DNA of 64,000 nt from assembly GCA_038108155.1 (NCBI GenBank), contig JAYNHP010000002.1, positions 27,340 to 91,339 on the forward strand, written 5' to 3'. A model generated the notes under the pieces. The model worked only from the letters and a program-made list of their open reading frames with translations. It made no database searches and was not told the DNA's origin. Position numbers and translations under genes: made by a program. Positions within the stretch are counted from its first letter, which is position 1. The number at the start of each line of letters is the position of its first letter. The stretch is from MED-G20 sp038108155. Lineage in GTDB: Bacteria > Bacteroidota > Bacteroidia > Flavobacteriales_D > Parvicellaceae. Below, piece by piece: positions 63,877 to 64,000 of the stretch.

Positions 63877-64000
63877 ATGGCCGAAGATAAAAAAGAACCA
63901 AAAGCTGCCAAAAAACCTGCAGCAACTACCAAAAAGACTACTGCGAAGAAAGCACCTGCTGCTAAAAAGACTACTGCGAAGAAGGAGACAGTTGCAAAGA
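63877..64000 (+). CDS. Lys/Ala-rich basic protein, N-terminal fragment
   Basis: The frame opens with ATG at 63877 and stays open to the window edge (41 codons). The visible part is low-complexity: MAEDKKEPKAAKKPAA, then two copies of KKTTAKK separated by APAA. Tails of this kind occur in histone H1-like bacterial proteins and as N- or C-terminal extensions of some Bacteroidota ribosomal and transcription proteins. With the body missing, the family cannot be decided. It has a good promoter and a structured leader, which argues that the start is real. Confidence 0.7.
   Translation, partial: MAEDKKEPKAAKKPAATTKKTTAKKAPAAKKTTAKKETVAK

Noticed and set aside
1..64000. Mobile elements, phage genes, CRISPR arrays or defence islands
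   Set aside because: No transposase, integrase, regular repeat array, or restriction or toxin-antitoxin genes were found; gene content and composition look uniform.

Overview
The window is chromosomal DNA from a Bacteroidota bacterium, most likely a Flavobacteriales-type marine or aquatic lineage. It is very AT-rich by eye. The evidence is lineage-specific content: two proteins with type IX secretion (T9SS) sorting domains, a PorD/DUF4835 protein, a DnaE with a fused N-terminal proofreading exonuclease, a small Bacteroidota-type RpoZ between bamD and coaBC, the SpmA-SpmB fusion, and promoters of the TTTG/TAnnTTTG type. I see no rRNA, CRISPR array, insertion sequence, integrase or phage gene. 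The region is a dense housekeeping stretch with no gene-free gap over 300 bases.

Layout. 1-8.3 kb: the 3' end of gap, then a leftward run lpxK, purine nucleoside phosphorylase, gatB, a TlpA-like lipoprotein, an M1 peptidase and lpxH. 8.3-12.9 kb: rightward Nif3-like protein, a coiled-coil degenerate zinc-ribbon protein, proS, an unknown gene, tRNA-Glu(TTC) and rpsT, closed by a clear terminator. 13-21.7 kb: wecB, a deacetylase-like protein, upp, a small membrane protein, a YjjG-like phosphatase, acnB and a GH109-like oxidoreductase. 21.7-25 kb: leftward SiaB-like protein, SirB1-like protein, nucleoside phosphorylase and DUF4197. 25-32.6 kb: cinA, then a leftward block with a beta-barrel-like protein, a lipoprotein pyrophosphatase, DUF4956, a VTC polyphosphate-polymerase-domain protein, a beta-helix lipoprotein and a TPR/PD40 protein. 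32.7-46.6 kb: purB, rsmE, a secreted chalcone-isomerase-like protein, nadC, a CotH-kinase lipoprotein, PASTA protein, T9SS type A protein, pseudouridine synthase and dnaE. 46.7-55.2 kb: trxA, a T9SS type B lectin, dapB, lepB, a WbqC-like protein, a GH3-C/beta-lactamase hybrid and an alpha-oxoamine synthase. 55.4-64 kb: an M15 peptidase lipoprotein, SpmAB, bamD, rpoZ, coaBC, porD, dapA, an EamA transporter, ribD, and the start of a Lys/Ala-rich protein.

How they fit together. Lipid A (LpxH, LpxK), surface glycan (WecB), outer-membrane assembly (BamD), T9SS (PorD and two cargo proteins), signal peptidase and sphingoid/sulfonolipid-type base synthesis all serve the envelope. AcnB, NadC, CoaBC, RibD, DapA/B, PurB, Upp and two nucleoside phosphorylases cover central metabolism. 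The most system-like unexplained locus is the four-gene leftward block at 27.55-31.18 kb (beta-helix lipoprotein, VTC domain, DUF4956, lipoprotein pyrophosphatase), with a CotH-type kinase 5 kb away. It could be an envelope-linked polyphosphate or phosphotransfer module.

Cautions. gatB is split by a frameshift and lpxH has no ATG/GTG/TTG start (only ATA). Both look like either sequence errors or real oddities. Several other genes have TTG as their only plausible start.
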